From Leucobacter weissii (GTDB lineage Bacteria > Actinomycetota > Actinomycetes > Actinomycetales > Microbacteriaceae), in contig NZ_JAGDYM010000013.1 of assembly GCF_017565745.1 (NCBI RefSeq), positions 124,001 to 188,000 on the forward strand: 64,000 nucleotides of DNA, read 5' to 3'. Under the pieces are notes generated by a model, which had not been told where the DNA came from, did no database searches, and worked only from the letters and a program-made list of their open reading frames with translations. Positions 16,584 to 26,960 of the stretch are shown piece by piece. The translations under genes and the position numbers were made by a program. Numbering within the stretch: the stretch's first letter is position 1; each line of letters begins with the position of its first letter.

Positions 16584-18692
16584 TTGGCTGACGAACTGCA
16601 GTGGAACGAACTCGACGAGAGGGCCGTCGATCTGGCGCGAGTGCTCGCGGCGGACGCGGTGGAGAAGGTGGGCAACGGCCATCCCGGAACCGCCATCAGC
16701 CTCGCCCCCGCTGCCTATCTGCTCTACCAGAAGATCATGCGGCACGACCCGGCCGATCCCGACTGGATCGGCCGCGATCGCTTCATCCTGTCGGTCGGTC
16801 ACAGCTCCCTGACCCAGTACGTGCAGCTCTACCTGGGCGGTTTCGGGCTCGAGCTCGAGGATCTCCAGGCGCTCCGCACCTGGGGATCCAAGACTCCGGG
16901 GCACCCCGAGTACGGTCACACCCGCGGTGTCGAGATCACCACCGGCCCCCTCGGGCAGGGCCTCGCCTCCGCGGTCGGCTTCGCCTATGCGCAGCGCTAC
17001 GAGCGCGGCCTGTTCGACCCCGATGCGGCGCCGGGCACGAGCCCCTTCGACCACTTCACCTACGTGCTCGCGGGCGACGGCGATCTGCAGGAGGGCGTCA
17101 CGAGCGAGGCCGGCTCGCTCGCCGGGCACCAGGAGCTCGGCAACCTCATCGCGATCTACGACTCCAACCAGATCTCGATCGAGGACGACACCGACATCTC
17201 GTACAGCGAGGATGTGAGGCTCCGCTACGAGTCATACGACTGGCAGGTCCTGGAGGTCGACTGGCGAGGCGCCGGTCAGCAGGACGCGGCCGGCTACGCA
17301 GAGGATCTGCCCGCGCTGCACCGGGCGATCCGGGAAGCGCAGGCCGAGACCTCGCGCCCCACGCTCATCATCCTGAAGACCATCATCGGCTGGCCCTCCC
17401 CCGGCAAGCAGAACACTGGGGGCATCCACGGCTCTGCCCTCGGCGCCGACGAGCTGGCCGCGCTCAAGGGCGTGCTCGGCTTCGATCCGGAGCGCAGCTT
17501 CGACGTCGCTCCCGAGCTGATCGCGCACACGCGGGAGCTCGCCGACCGCGGCGCGGCCTCCCGCGCGCAGTGGCGGGAGTCGTTCGACCGCTGGGCCGCG
17601 GATCATCCCGAGCGCAAGAGCCTGCTGGATCGTCTCGAGCGCGGCGAGCTGCCCGCCGAAGCGCTCGCCGCCCTGCCGCGCTTCGAGGCCGGCACCAGCA
17701 TGGCCACGCGCGCCGCGAGCGGCAAGGTCATCAACGCGCTGGCTCCCGTGCTGCCCGAGCTCTGGGGCGGATCCGCGGATCTCGCCGGCTCCAACAACAC
17801 CACCATCTCGGGCGCCGCCTCCTTCGTCCCGGCCCGCCGTTCGACCAAGGCCTGGCAGGGCGATCCCTACGGGCGCGTGCTGCACTTCGGCATCCGCGAG
17901 CACGCGATGGCGGCTATCCTCAACGGGATCCAGCTGCACGGCCTCACCCGCAGCTTCGGCGGGACGTTCCTGCAGTTCGCCGACTACATGCGCCCCGCGG
18001 TGCGACTCGCCGCGCTGATGAACGTGCCCAGCATCTTCGTGTGGACCCACGACTCCATCGCCCTGGGCGAGGACGGTCCGACGCATCAGCCGATCGAGCA
18101 TCTGGCGTCGCTGCGCGCGATCCCCAATCTCGCCGTGGTGAGGCCCGCCGACGCGAACGAGGTGTCGGTCGCGTGGCACGAGATCCTCAGCCGGCACGGC
18201 GGCCCCACCGGGCTGGCTCTCACGCGTCAGAACGTGCCCGTGTTCCCGCGCGGCGACGGCCCGGCGGCCGGAGACGCCTTCGCCTCGCCCGAGGGCGCGC
18301 GTCGGGGCGCCTACGTGCTCGCCGAGTCCCCGACCGGGACCACGGACGTGCTGCTGATCGCCACCGGCAGCGAGGTGCAGCTCGCGGTGGAGGCCCGTGA
18401 GCGGCTCGCGTCCGAGGGCATCGGCGCACGGGTCGTCAGCGCGCCGTGCCTCGAATGGTTCGCCGAGCAGCCCGAGGACTACCGGGAGCAGGTGCTCCCC
18501 CGCGAGGTCACCGCGAGGGTCAGCGTCGAAGCCGGGCTCTCCCTCGGGTGGAGAGAGTTCGTCGGTGACCGCGGACGCTCGGTCTCCATCGAGCAGTTCG
18601 GCGCCTCGGCCGACTACCAGACGCTGTTCCGCGAGTTCGGCATCACCACCGAGGCGGTCGTCGAAGCCGCCCGCGCCTCCCTCGCGAACTGA
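16584..18692 (+). CDS. tkt: Transketolase
   Basis: A 702-residue thiamine-diphosphate enzyme that moves two-carbon units in the pentose phosphate pathway. Key parts: GNGHPG with His33, [15 protein letters not shown] (112-126), the ThDP motif GDGDLQEG (164-171) running to Asn195, and [11 protein letters not shown] in the pyrimidine domain. It starts with TTG, supported by GAGAGG upstream. It heads the tkt-tal-pgi operon. Confidence 0.95.
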   Translation: MADELQWNELDERAVDLARVLAADAVEKVGNGHPGTAISLAPAAYLLYQKIMRHDPADPDWIGRDRFILSVGHSSLTQYVQLYLGGFGLELEDLQALRTWGSKTPGHPEYGHTRGVEITTGPLGQGLASAVGFAYAQRYERGLFDPDAAPGTSPFDHFTYVLAGDGDLQEGVTSEAGSLAGHQELGNLIAIYDSNQISIEDDTDISYSEDVRLRYESYDWQVLEVDWRGAGQQDAAGYAEDLPALHRAIREAQAETSRPTLIILKTIIGWPSPGKQNTGGIHGSALGADELAALKGVLGFDPERSFDVAPELIAHTRELADRGAASRAQWRESFDRWAADHPERKSLLDRLERGELPAEALAALPRFEAGTSMATRAASGKVINALAPVLPELWGGSADLAGSNNTTISGAASFVPARRSTKAWQGDPYGRVLHFGIREHAMAAILNGIQLHGLTRSFGGTFLQFADYMRPAVRLAALMNVPSIFVWTHDSIALGEDGPTHQPIEHLASLRAIPNLAVVRPADANEVSVAWHEILSRHGGPTGLALTRQNVPVFPRGDGPAAGDAFASPEGARRGAYVLAESPTGTTDVLLIATGSEVQLAVEARERLASEGIGARVVSAPCLEWFAEQPEDYREQVLPREVTARVSVEAGLSLGWREFVGDRGRSVSIEQFGASADYQTLFREFGITTEAVVEAARASLAN

Positions 18693-18718
18693 CCGAGAAC
18701 GAGAGAAGGGCCCCCACC

Positions 18719-19828
18719 ATGAGCAACGCACGCACCGCAGAACTCAGCGCGGCGGGGGTGAGCATCTGGCTCGACGACCTCTCCCGGCCGAGGATCGAGA
18801 GCGGTGAACTCGCCGCCCTGATCGGTTCCCACGACGTGGTGGGGGTGACCACCAACCCGACGATCTTCGCGGGAGCCATCGGACGTGGCACCGGCTACGG
18901 GGAACGGATCGCGGAGTGCGCGCGCCGCGGCCTGGCCGCCGAGGCGACGATCGAGGAGCTCACCACCGCCGACGTTGCCGACGCCTGCGACATCTTCGCG
19001 GAGGTGTTCGAGCGCAGCGGCGGTCGCGATGGGCGCGTGTCGATCGAAGTGTCGCCCGAATACGCGCACGACACCGCCGCCACGATTGCCCAGGCGCGTG
19101 CCCTGTGGGAGCGCATCGCGCAGCCGAATCTGATGATCAAGATCCCGGCGACGGTGGCGGGGCTCGAAGCGATCAGCGCGGTGATCGCCGAGGGCATCAG
19201 CGTCAACGTGACGCTGATCTTCAGCCTGGGACGCTACCGCGAGGTCCTGAACGCCTACCTGAGCGGTCTCGAGCGGGCGCGCGCCGCCGGTCTGGACATC
19301 TCGCGGATCCACTCGGTCGCCTCCTTCTTCGTCTCCCGACTCGACACCGAGATCGATCGACGGCTCGGCGACATGGGCACCCCGGAGGCCCTCGCTCTGA
19401 AAGGCCAGGCCGGGCTGGCCAACGCCCGCCTCGCCTACGACGTCTTCGAGCAGTCCCGGACGAGCGAGCGCCTGCGGCTGCTGCTCGGCCTGGGCGCGAA
19501 CGCCCAGCGCCCGCTCTGGGCGTCGACCGGCGTGAAGGACCCCTCCCTGCCCGACACCCTCTACGTCACCGAGCTCGTCGCGCCGGATGTGGTGAACACG
19601 ATGCCCGAGGCGACGCTGCGCGCGCATGCCGACCACGGCGAGGTGCGCGGGGACACGATCACCGATCAGTATCTCGAATCGAACCAGCTCCTGAACGCCA
19701 TCGACGGGCAGGGCATCGACTACGCCGAAGTCACCGCGCAGCTCGAGGCCGAAGGCCTGCAGAAGTTCTCGGCGTCCTGGGACGAACTGCTCTCGACGGT
19801 CGCCTCGGCGCTGGAGGACGCGCGATGA
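18719..19828 (+). CDS. tal: Transaldolase
   Basis: A 369-residue transaldolase of the actinobacterial/cyanobacterial type. TTNPTIF is at 44-50 and the Schiff-base lysine is Lys141 in LMIKIPAT. It transfers dihydroxyacetone units between sugar phosphates in the non-oxidative pentose phosphate branch. It starts 26 bp after tkt with GAGAAGG upstream, and its stop overlaps the pgi start (ATGA). Confidence 0.95.
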   Translation: MSNARTAELSAAGVSIWLDDLSRPRIESGELAALIGSHDVVGVTTNPTIFAGAIGRGTGYGERIAECARRGLAAEATIEELTTADVADACDIFAEVFERSGGRDGRVSIEVSPEYAHDTAATIAQARALWERIAQPNLMIKIPATVAGLEAISAVIAEGISVNVTLIFSLGRYREVLNAYLSGLERARAAGLDISRIHSVASFFVSRLDTEIDRRLGDMGTPEALALKGQAGLANARLAYDVFEQSRTSERLRLLLGLGANAQRPLWASTGVKDPSLPDTLYVTELVAPDVVNTMPEATLRAHADHGEVRGDTITDQYLESNQLLNAIDGQGIDYAEVTAQLEAEGLQKFSASWDELLSTVASALEDAR

Positions 19829-21357
19829 CCGCGACGGTTCGCCTCGAGCCGGGCCGCGCGTTCGACGCGGGCCGGCGAATCGATGAGCTCGTGCGCGATC
19901 GCGCCGCCTCGCGCCTCTTCTCGCGCGACGCGACCCTCTGGGGCGCGGAGGCCGAGGCGGAGTCGAGCCGGCGTCTGGGATGGGTCGACCCGCTCCCCCT
20001 GGCGGATGCGCTGGTGCCCGAACTCGACCGTCTGCGGGAACGGCTGAACTCCCTCGGGCAGGACCGGGTGGTGCTGTGCGGGATGGGCGGCTCGAGCCTC
20101 GGGCCGGAGGTGATCGCCCGGCGCGACGACGCCCCGCTGGTGCTCCTCGACTCGACCCACCCGGACGACGTGCGGGCCGCCCTGCGGGAACTCGACCGCA
20201 CGGTCGTGGTCGTCAGCTCGAAGTCCGGCTCCACGGTCGAGACCCGCAGCCAGCTGGCCGCGTTCGAGTCCGCCTTCGCCGCCGCCGGCATCGATGCGGG
20301 CGGCCGCGTGATCGTCGTCACCGACCCGGATTCAGCGCTCCACGAGCACGCGCTGCAGAACGGGTATCGCGTGTTCCTCGCCGACCCGACCGTGGGCGGC
20401 CGGTACTCGGCTCTCACCCCATTCGGGCTGGTGCCGTCGGTGCTCGCCGGAGCGGACGGCGCAGAACTCCTCGACGAGGCCCGGGCCGTTCTTCCCGCTC
20501 TGCGCGCGGACACGCCGGAGAATCCGGCGATCGCGCTCGCCGGAGCGCTGGCGAGCAGACTGCCGCAACGCTATGCGGCGCTGACCTTCGAGGATCCGGC
20601 GAAGAGCATCGGCCTGGCCGCATGGATCGAGCAGCTCGTCGCGGAGAGCACGGGCAAGCAGGGGCTCGGCCTGCTGCCGATCGAGGTGCCGGCCGATGCC
20701 CCGGAGCTGACGGACGGGCTTCCGTCCAGCGCCTTCGCCGTCGACCTCTCCGACGGCCGGGCCGGGACCATCGCCGCCGACGAGACGATCCGGGTGCTCG
20801 CCCCGCTCGGCGCGCAGTTCGTGCTCTGGGAGACGGCGACGGCGCTGCTCGGCCGCCTCGTCGGCGTGAACCCCTTCGACCAGCCCGACGTCGAGTCCGC
20901 GAAGGCCGCCGCCCGTGCGCTGCTCGCCGATGCTGGGAGCGACGGGCGCGCGACGCCGTCGCTCACCCCGGAGGAAGTGGCGGCCGAGCTGCGAGCACGG
21001 GTCGAGGAGCACGGTTACGTGGCGATCCAGGCATATGTGAGCCGCGCGGCCGGAGCGCCTCTGGCCCGCCTGCGCGCCAGGCTGAGCGAGACGCTGCGCG
21101 TGCCCGTGGCACTGGGCTTCGGGCCCCGCTACCTCCACTCCACCGGGCAGTTCCACAAGGGGGGCCCCGCACTCGGGGTGTTCCTGCAGATCGTCGATGC
21201 GTCGGCGACGGAACTGGCGATCCCCGGCTCCGACGCCGGTTTCGGCGCGCTCATCGCCGCTCAGGCCCGCGGTGACCGAGCGGTGCTCGAGGGCAACGGT
21301 CGGCCGGTCCTCGTGCTGGACCGGAACGACGCGGAGGCGCTGCTCGCCGCCTGGTGA
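19825..21357 (+). CDS. pgi: Glucose-6-phosphate isomerase
   Basis: A 510-residue isomerase. The sugar-phosphate isomerase motif [11 protein letters not shown] is at 86-96 and SSKSGST at 131-137; [17 protein letters not shown] and [15 protein letters not shown] follow. It interconverts glucose-6-phosphate and fructose-6-phosphate. It belongs to the divergent type that is also found fused to transaldolase; here tal and pgi are separate but overlap by 4 nt. In many relatives zwf, opcA and pgl come next; here the next gene is rbpA on the other strand. Confidence 0.92.
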   Translation: MTATVRLEPGRAFDAGRRIDELVRDRAASRLFSRDATLWGAEAEAESSRRLGWVDPLPLADALVPELDRLRERLNSLGQDRVVLCGMGGSSLGPEVIARRDDAPLVLLDSTHPDDVRAALRELDRTVVVVSSKSGSTVETRSQLAAFESAFAAAGIDAGGRVIVVTDPDSALHEHALQNGYRVFLADPTVGGRYSALTPFGLVPSVLAGADGAELLDEARAVLPALRADTPENPAIALAGALASRLPQRYAALTFEDPAKSIGLAAWIEQLVAESTGKQGLGLLPIEVPADAPELTDGLPSSAFAVDLSDGRAGTIAADETIRVLAPLGAQFVLWETATALLGRLVGVNPFDQPDVESAKAAARALLADAGSDGRATPSLTPEEVAAELRARVEEHGYVAIQAYVSRAAGAPLARLRARLSETLRVPVALGFGPRYLHSTGQFHKGGPALGVFLQIVDASATELAIPGSDAGFGALIAAQARGDRAVLEGNGRPVLVLDRNDAEALLAAW

Positions 21358-21393
21358 GGCGTCTCCGGGCTTTCCGAGAGGCGAGAAGCGGCA

Positions 21394-21403
21394 CCCCCCC
21401 CCC
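21394..21403. repeat. C10 homopolymer tract
   Basis: Ten consecutive C residues in the short gap between convergent pgi and rbpA, 4 nt past the rbpA stop. Non-coding, prone to slippage and to sequencing-length errors. Confidence 0.8.
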
Positions 21404-21407
21404 TGGA

Positions 21408-21776
21408 TCAGGAGGAGGCGGGCTGGGCCTGACCGCGCCGTGCACGAAGCTTCTGCAGCGCCTGCTCGAGCAGCTCCTCGGCCTCCTCGGGCGTGCGGCG
21501 CTCCTTCACATACGCGAGGTGGGTCTTGTAGGGCTCGTTGCGCAGGAGCTGGGGCGGATTGCTCCGGTCCCGGCCGGCCGGCAATCCGCTCTGAGGAGAG
21601 TCGATCTGCTCCGGGATGTCCTCCTCGGGCACGTCCGCGGCGAAGTATCGCACCGTCTCGTTGCCCAGTGCGTCCCAGTAGGAGATCTCGATCCGCTCGG
21701 CGCGGATCCCGTGATCCTTCTCCCCCATCGGCCCCGAGCCGACGCGTGCACCACGAATAGCGTTACTGCCAGACAA
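21408..21776 (-). CDS. rbpA: RNA polymerase-binding protein RbpA
   Basis: A 122-residue RbpA. The core-domain stretch IRAERIEISYWDALGNETVRYF is followed by the linker and the sigma-interacting part (PYKTHLAYVKERRTPEEAEELL). RbpA is an actinobacterial activator that binds RNA polymerase and the housekeeping sigma factor and stabilises the open complex. No cysteines are present, so there is no zinc site of the Streptomyces type. It is transcribed separately from secG, on the same strand. Confidence 0.9.
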   Translation of the reverse strand: MSGSNAIRGARVGSGPMGEKDHGIRAERIEISYWDALGNETVRYFAADVPEEDIPEQIDSPQSGLPAGRDRSNPPQLLRNEPYKTHLAYVKERRTPEEAEELLEQALQKLRARRGQAQPASS

Positions 21777-21846
21777 GCTGGTCCTCTCTAGTTATGCGAT
21801 CCCGACGATTCCGAACCGATGGGTCGACGATCTCCCCGGATCGGGT

Positions 21847-22095
21847 TCAGACGATCGAGAACCGTGCGATGAGCCCGAGGCCCACGATCGAGGCGAACCA
21901 TACGAGCGAGACGACCACGGTCAGCCGGTTCAGATTGCGCTCGGCCACTCCGGACGAGCCGAGGCTCGAGGTCACTCCGCCCCCGAACATGTCGGAGAGC
22001 CCGCCGCCCCGGCCCTTGTGCAGGAGGATGAACAGCGTGAGCAGAAGGCTCGTGATCACCAGCACCACGATCAGGGCGATCTTCAGAATAAGCAC
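21847..22095 (-). CDS. secG: Preprotein translocase subunit SecG
   Basis: An 82-residue protein with two membrane helices (about 4-27 and 55-77) and the SecG loop LHKGRGGGLSDMFGGG between them. It is the small non-essential subunit of the SecYEG channel. It follows tpiA on the same strand, 85 bp downstream, the common actinobacterial order pgk-tpiA-secG. Confidence 0.93.
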   Translation of the reverse strand: MLILKIALIVVLVITSLLLTLFILLHKGRGGGLSDMFGGGVTSSLGSSGVAERNLNRLTVVVSLVWFASIVGLGLIARFSIV

Positions 22096-22180
22096 GGAGT
22101 GAACCTTTCGGGGGTCGGAAGCCCGTGAGGGCCGAGGACTATGCTATCAAACTCCGCCGCAGTCGACGGCCCGACAGCGG

Positions 22181-23074
22181 TCATCCGGCGATGACGTGCT
22201 TCTTGAACTGCACGATGCGGCTGAACTCGTCGGCGTCGAGACTCGCGCCGCCGACGAGGGCGCCGTCGATGTCCGGCTGCCGCAGGAACGCGGCGACGTT
22301 CTGGGAGGTCACCGATCCTCCGTACAGGAGTCGCGTCCGGGCCGCGGCGTCGTCGCCGTGAGACTGCCGCACGCGAGCGCGGAGCTCCCCGATCACCTCC
22401 TGCGCCTGCTCCGGGCTCGCCGGCTCACCGCTGCCGATCGCCCAGACCGGCTCGTACGCCACGACGAACTCGGCGCCCGCCTCGAGGGAGGAGAGTGCGA
22501 CGTCGAGTTGCGCGAGAGGCACGGCGGCCGCGCCGCTGGCCGCCCGATCCTCGGCGGTCTCTCCGACGCAGATCAGCGGCGCGATACCGGCCGCGGCGGC
22601 GGCGCGCGCCTTGGCCGCGACCGTCGCGTCGTCCTCGCCATGCCCCTGACGGCGTTCCGAGTGCCCCACGATCACGTAGTCCGCGCCCAGCTTCGACAGG
22701 AAGGAGGCCGCGACGTCGCCGGTGAAGGCCCCCGGTGCGTTCGGCGACACATCCTGAGCGCCGAGTCGCAGTGCGAGTCGATCGGCCGCGAGCAGGGTCT
22801 GGACCGAGCGGAGATCCGTGAAGGGCGGGAACACGGCGACCTCCACGGTGCCGTAATCGTGCTTGACGTCCTTCAGCGACCATGACAGTTTCTGCACCAG
22901 GGCGATCGCCTGAAGATGATCGAGGTTCATCTTCCAGTTGCCCGCGATCAACGGAACCCGTTCGACGACGACGGGCGCCGGGACCTCCGGCTGCGCGGAC
23001 TGCGCCGATTGCTCCGCCTGCTCGGGGACGGCCGGGGCGCTCGCGGTCTTCTTCGACTTCTTCCCGAAGCTCAT
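22181..23074 (-). CDS. tpiA: Triosephosphate isomerase with N-terminal extension
   Basis: A 297-residue protein; the normal enzyme is about 250-260. The catalytic set is intact: Lys48 in GNWKMN, His138 in VGHSERR and Glu208 in AYEPVWAIG, with the phosphate loop YGGSV later. The extra 39 or so residues at the start are Lys-rich (GKKSKK), then a Gln/Ala/Pro linker. No later ATG, GTG or TTG start is available before PLIAGNWKMN, and the ATG overlaps the pgk stop (ATGA), so the extension appears genuine. Confidence 0.92.
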   Translation of the reverse strand: MSFGKKSKKTASAPAVPEQAEQSAQSAQPEVPAPVVVERVPLIAGNWKMNLDHLQAIALVQKLSWSLKDVKHDYGTVEVAVFPPFTDLRSVQTLLAADRLALRLGAQDVSPNAPGAFTGDVAASFLSKLGADYVIVGHSERRQGHGEDDATVAAKARAAAAAGIAPLICVGETAEDRAASGAAAVPLAQLDVALSSLEAGAEFVVAYEPVWAIGSGEPASPEQAQEVIGELRARVRQSHGDDAAARTRLLYGGSVTSQNVAAFLRQPDIDGALVGGASLDADEFSRIVQFKKHVIAG

Positions 23075-24273
23075 GCCAGTACCTCCAGTCCGGGCAGCGT
23101 CTTGCCCTCCAGATACTCCAGGCTGGCGCCGCCTCCCGTGGAGATGTGGCCGAAGCTCTCGTCGTCGAAGCCGAGCGAGCGCACCGCCGCAGCCGAATCC
23201 CCGCCGCCGATCACGGTGAAGCCGCCGGTCCCGGCGAGTGCCTCCGCGACCGCGCGGGTGCCCGCCGCGAAGGCCGGGAATTCGAACACGCCCATCGGCC
23301 CGTTCCAGAACACCGTCGCGGATTCGCCGATCGCTTCGGCGAAGGACCGAGCGGTATCGGGTCCGATATCCAGGCCGATGCCCTCGGCCCCGAAACGGCT
23401 CGACTCGAAATCGTCCGCCGGCACCACCTGGTGCTCGGCGTCCTCGGCGAAGGACGCGGCGGCGACAACGTCGCCGGGCAGCACGATCCGAACTCCGCGT
23501 CGCTGCGCCTCGGCGAGATATCCGCGGACGGTCTCGATCTGGTCCGCTTCGAGCAGGCTGCGCCCGACTCGGTGCCCGTTCGCCGCCAGGAAGGTGAAGA
23601 GCATGCCTCCGCCGATCAGGAGGGTGTCCACGCGCTCGAGCAGATGCGCGATGACTCCGAGCTTGTCGCTGACCTTGGAACCGCCCAGCACCACCGTGTA
23701 GGGCCGCTCGGGATGCTCGGTCAGACGCCGGAGCACCTCGAGCTCGGCGGCGACCAGTCTTCCGGCCGCGCTGGGCAGGGCCTCCGCGAGCTCGGTCACG
23801 CTGGCCTGCCGCCGGTGCACCACCCCGAAGCCGTCCGAGACGAACGCGTCAGCGCCGCGTGCGAGCTCCGCGGCGAAGGCGCGCCGCTCGGCCTCGTCCT
23901 TGCTCGTCTCCCCGGGATTGAATCGCAGGTTCTCGAGCAGCAGCACCTCGCCGTCGCGGAGCGCGGCACGAGCGCGCTCCGCCTCGTCTCCGACGGTCTC
24001 TCCGACGAAGCCGACCGGAGCCCCGAGCAGCTCCTCCAGTCGCGCTGCGACCGGGCGCAGGGAGGCGTCCGGATCCGGTGCACCGCCGGGACGCCCGAGG
24101 TGGCTGACCAGGACGATCCGCGCCCCCGCCTCCCGCAGCTCGCGGATCGTGGTGAGCGAGGCGCGGATGCGCCCCTCGTCCGTGATCTCTCCGTCGCGCA
24201 ACGGCACGTTGAGATCGCAGCGAACGACGACTGATTTCGAGCGCAGATCCCCCAGGGATTCGAGTGTGCGCAC
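23071..24273 (-). CDS. pgk: Phosphoglycerate kinase
   Basis: A 400-residue kinase, the usual size. The N-terminal VVVRCDLNVPL and VLVSHLGRPGG motifs bind the phosphoglycerate, and the C-terminal domain holds NGPMGVFE and the glycine-rich FTVIGGGDSAAA. It makes ATP from 1,3-bisphosphoglycerate. The start is a GTG at 24273 with a strong AAGGAGG site. It overlaps tpiA by 4 nt. The gap gene that usually precedes it is absent here. Confidence 0.95.
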   Translation of the reverse strand: MRTLESLGDLRSKSVVVRCDLNVPLRDGEITDEGRIRASLTTIRELREAGARIVLVSHLGRPGGAPDPDASLRPVAARLEELLGAPVGFVGETVGDEAERARAALRDGEVLLLENLRFNPGETSKDEAERRAFAAELARGADAFVSDGFGVVHRRQASVTELAEALPSAAGRLVAAELEVLRRLTEHPERPYTVVLGGSKVSDKLGVIAHLLERVDTLLIGGGMLFTFLAANGHRVGRSLLEADQIETVRGYLAEAQRRGVRIVLPGDVVAAASFAEDAEHQVVPADDFESSRFGAEGIGLDIGPDTARSFAEAIGESATVFWNGPMGVFEFPAFAAGTRAVAEALAGTGGFTVIGGGDSAAAVRSLGFDDESFGHISTGGGASLEYLEGKTLPGLEVLA

Positions 24274-24304
24274 GGGCGGCCTCCTTCGGCGTGGTGACAT
24301 GCCG

Positions 24305-24336
24305 GGCGGGCCGATCCTCCTCCGGATCGGCCCGCC
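24305..24336 (-). terminator. Terminator after sodA
   Basis: A perfect 13-bp stem GGCGGGCCGATCC / GGATCGGCCCGCC with a 6-nt loop, starting 14 nt after the sodA stop. There is no T-run, as is common in high-GC actinobacteria. Confidence 0.75.
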
Positions 24337-24350
24337 GCGAGTGGAATCGG

Positions 24351-24968
24351 TCAGATGAGACCCGGCGTCTGGGTGCGCGCGGCCTCGAAGCGCTTCGCGA
24401 CGTCCTGCCAGTTCGCGATGTTCCAGAAGGCCTTGACGTAGTCGGCCCGGACATTGAGGTAATCGAGGTAGTAGGCGTGCTCCCACACGTCGAGCTGCAG
24501 CAGCGGGATCGTGCCGGCAGGCAGGTTGCCCTGCTGGTCGAACAGCTGCACGACGTTCGCGCGCTGGCCGAGCGCGTCCCAGGCCAGCACCGCCCATCCC
24601 GAGCCCTGCACGCCGAGCGCCGTCGCGGTGAAGTGCGCCTGGAACTTCTCGAAGGAGCCGAAGAACTCGTCGATGGCGGCCGCCAGCTCGCCCTCCGGCT
24701 TGCCGCCGCCCTCCGGGGACAGGTTGCTCCAGAAGATGGTGTGGTTGACGTGCCCGCCGAGGTTGAAGGCCAGGTCCTTCTCCAGCTTGTTCACCGCGGC
24801 GAGGTTCTCGCCGTCGCGCGCCTCGGCCAGCTGCTCGAGGGCGGTGTTCGCACCGGTCACGTAGGCCTGGTGGTGCTTGTCGTGGTGAAGCTGCATGATC
24901 TTGCCGCTGATGTGCGGCTCGAGCGCGGCGTAGTCGTAGGGCAGATCGGGCAGGGTGTAAGCGGTCAT
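24351..24968 (-). CDS. sodA: Superoxide dismutase (Fe/Mn type)
   Basis: A 205-residue Fe/Mn superoxide dismutase. The metal ligands are His28 ([11 protein letters not shown]), His76 ([10 protein letters not shown]), Asp160 and His164 ([11 protein letters not shown]). [10 protein letters not shown] near 123-131 is also typical. Which metal is used cannot be settled from sequence. The gene has its own -10 (TAGACT at 25017-25022) and its own terminator, so it is a separate transcription unit placed between whiA and pgk. Confidence 0.95.
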   Translation of the reverse strand: MTAYTLPDLPYDYAALEPHISGKIMQLHHDKHHQAYVTGANTALEQLAEARDGENLAAVNKLEKDLAFNLGGHVNHTIFWSNLSPEGGGKPEGELAAAIDEFFGSFEKFQAHFTATALGVQGSGWAVLAWDALGQRANVVQLFDQQGNLPAGTIPLLQLDVWEHAYYLDYLNVRADYVKAFWNIANWQDVAKRFEAARTQTPGLI

Positions 24969-25016
24969 GGAGTTGCTCCTTCGGGTGCGTCGATGAGGAT
25001 CTTCACTTCACCCACC

Positions 25017-25022
25017 AGTCTA
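25017..25022 (-). promoter_or_regulatory. -10 element of sodA
   Basis: TAGACT on the minus strand, about 48 nt upstream of the sodA ATG, giving a leader of roughly 40 nt with the AAGGAG site near its end. Confidence 0.5.
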
Positions 25023-25060
25023 TTCGTCGCGGGTGAAAGATTCATGGTCGTCTCGCTGGG

Positions 25061-26041
25061 TTACATGCCCGAGTACTCGTCGGGGAGGCCCGCCTCCGTG
25101 TCGGGGATGCCGCGTTCCCTCGCCGCCTTGTCCGCCATCGCCAGCAGGCGCCTGATGCGCCCCGCGATGGCGTCCTTGGTCAGCGCGGGGTCGGCCCGTG
25201 CTCCCAGTTCGTCGAGACTGGCATCGCGATGGGCGAGGCGGAGCTCGCCGGCATAGCGGAGATGCTTGGGTATCTGCTCGCCGAGGATGTCGAGCGCGCG
25301 CTCCACCCTCGCGCACGCGGCGACGGAGGCCTGCGCCGATCGACGCAGATTCGCGTCGTCGAAGTTGACCAGCCGATTGGCCGTGTTGCGCGTCTCGCGC
25401 GCCTGCCGCAGGGATTCCCATTCGCGACGGGAGGCCGGAGCCCCCATCGCGTCGAGCATCGCGCCGATCGCCTCGCCGTCCCGGATGAGCACCTTCTGCT
25501 GCCCGCGGATCTCGCGGCTCTTGCCCGCGATGCCGATGCGGGAGGCGGCGCCGACGAGGGCGATGGCTGCCTCGTTGGTCGGGCACACCACCTCGAGGCT
25601 CGCGGATCGGCCCGGGGGCGTGATCGAGCCGCGCGCGAGGAAAGCGCCGCGCCAGATCGCCGAGAGTTCATGGGGCGCTCCGGTCGTGAGCCGATTGGGG
25701 AGACCTCGGATCGGCCGACGGCGCTGGTCGAGCAGCCCGAGCTGCCTGGCGAGCGTCTCGCCCTCGAGCACGCGCACCACGAACTGAGGGGCGCCGGGCC
25801 GGGTGCTCGCCGCCGGCATCTGCTTCGCCTCCGCGCGGACGCCGTAGATCTCCGCGAGATCACGACGGACCCGCTGCACGATGGCGGGGGTGTGCAGCTC
25901 GGCTTCGAGCGCGATGCGCCCCGAGATGGTGTGGAGCCCCCCCGCGAGCCTCAGAATCGTCGCGACCTCAGCGACGCGCTCCCCGGTGTCGTTCGTGGCG
26001 ACGCGGACGAGCTCCTTCTTGACGTCTGGGGTCGAGGGCAC
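25061..26041 (-). CDS. whiA: DNA-binding protein WhiA
   Basis: A 326-residue WhiA: an N-terminal LAGLIDADG homing-endonuclease-like domain without nuclease activity (the stretch [11 protein letters not shown] is characteristic) and a C-terminal helix-turn-helix ([23 protein letters not shown]). It is a regulator of cell division and, in Streptomyces, sporulation septation. I start at the GTG at 26041, which has GAAAGGA five nt upstream and gives the normal family N-terminus; an in-frame ATG lies 18 nt further upstream. Last gene of the uvrA-uvrC-rapZ-whiA run. Confidence 0.93.
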   Translation of the reverse strand: MPSTPDVKKELVRVATNDTGERVAEVATILRLAGGLHTISGRIALEAELHTPAIVQRVRRDLAEIYGVRAEAKQMPAASTRPGAPQFVVRVLEGETLARQLGLLDQRRRPIRGLPNRLTTGAPHELSAIWRGAFLARGSITPPGRSASLEVVCPTNEAAIALVGAASRIGIAGKSREIRGQQKVLIRDGEAIGAMLDAMGAPASRREWESLRQARETRNTANRLVNFDDANLRRSAQASVAACARVERALDILGEQIPKHLRYAGELRLAHRDASLDELGARADPALTKDAIAGRIRRLLAMADKAARERGIPDTEAGLPDEYSGM

Positions 26042-26066
26042 GGATATCCTTTCTGGCATGGGCGGG

Positions 26067-26960
26067 CTACTCGCGGCCCAGATCTCGGTGACGCAGGCTG
26101 ACGCTGACGCCGGGAAGAGCCGCCAGGCGATCGGCGAGTTCGCGCGCCATCGCCACCGAGCGGTGCTTGCCGCCGGTGCAGCCCACCGCCAGCGAGACGT
26201 GCCGCTTGTTCTCCCGCTGGTAGCCGGCGAACACCGGTTCGAGCGCTCGCACGTAGTTCTCGAGGAACTCTCTCGCCCCCTCACGGCTGAGCACGAAATC
26301 CTTCACCTCGGCGTCCACCCCGTTCAGCGAGCGCAGCTCCGTCTCCCAGAACGGGTTGGGCAGGAACCGCATATCGGCCATGAGGTCCACGTCGGTGGGA
26401 ACGCCGTACTTGAACCCGAAGCTCTGCACGGACAGTTGCAGCCCGGGCGTCTCGTCGTCGCTGAAGAGCTCGCGCGTCGCGGTCGAGAGATCGTGCACGT
26501 TGTAGCGCGAGGTGTCGATGACCACGTCGGCGGACGCTCGCAGCTCCTGAAGCCTCTCGCGTTCGAGGCGGATGCCCTCGAGCAGCGTTCCGGCGGCCTG
26601 CAGCGGATGCGGCCTGCGGACCGATTCGTAGCGGCGCACCAGGATGTCGTCGGTCGCATCGAGGAACACGACGCGGACCGAGGCGCTGCCGCGCAATTCG
26701 GACACCGTCTCCTGGATGTCGGCGAACAGGTCGTGCCCGCGGATGTCCACGACCGCCACGATTCTCGGCAGGGCGCCACCCGAGCGGTCGGCCATGTCGG
26801 CGAGCGTCTTGAGCATGGGCAGGGGCAGGTTGTCGACCACATACCAGCCGAGGTCCTCGAGCGCGTTCGCGACCGTGCTGCGCCCGGCTCCGGACATGCC
26901 AGTGACGATCAGGATCTCCTGCCCCGCCGTGCGTTCAGCCACCGACCGCCCCTTCCGCAT
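26067..26960 (-). CDS. rapZ: RNase adapter RapZ / nucleotide-binding protein
   Basis: A 297-residue P-loop protein of the RapZ (YvcJ) family. The Walker A sequence is GMSGAGRST (21-29), with Arg in place of the usual Lys as in many actinobacterial members; DIRGHDLF lies in the middle, and the C-terminal UDP-GlcNAc-binding type motif is [12 protein letters not shown]. In E. coli RapZ controls glmS through small RNAs; in actinobacteria its role is less clear. A GTG at 26942 with AAGGGG upstream is an alternative start and would shorten the protein by six residues. Confidence 0.9.
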   Translation of the reverse strand: MRKGRSVAERTAGQEILIVTGMSGAGRSTVANALEDLGWYVVDNLPLPMLKTLADMADRSGGALPRIVAVVDIRGHDLFADIQETVSELRGSASVRVVFLDATDDILVRRYESVRRPHPLQAAGTLLEGIRLERERLQELRASADVVIDTSRYNVHDLSTATRELFSDDETPGLQLSVQSFGFKYGVPTDVDLMADMRFLPNPFWETELRSLNGVDAEVKDFVLSREGAREFLENYVRALEPVFAGYQRENKRHVSLAVGCTGGKHRSVAMARELADRLAALPGVSVSLRHRDLGRE

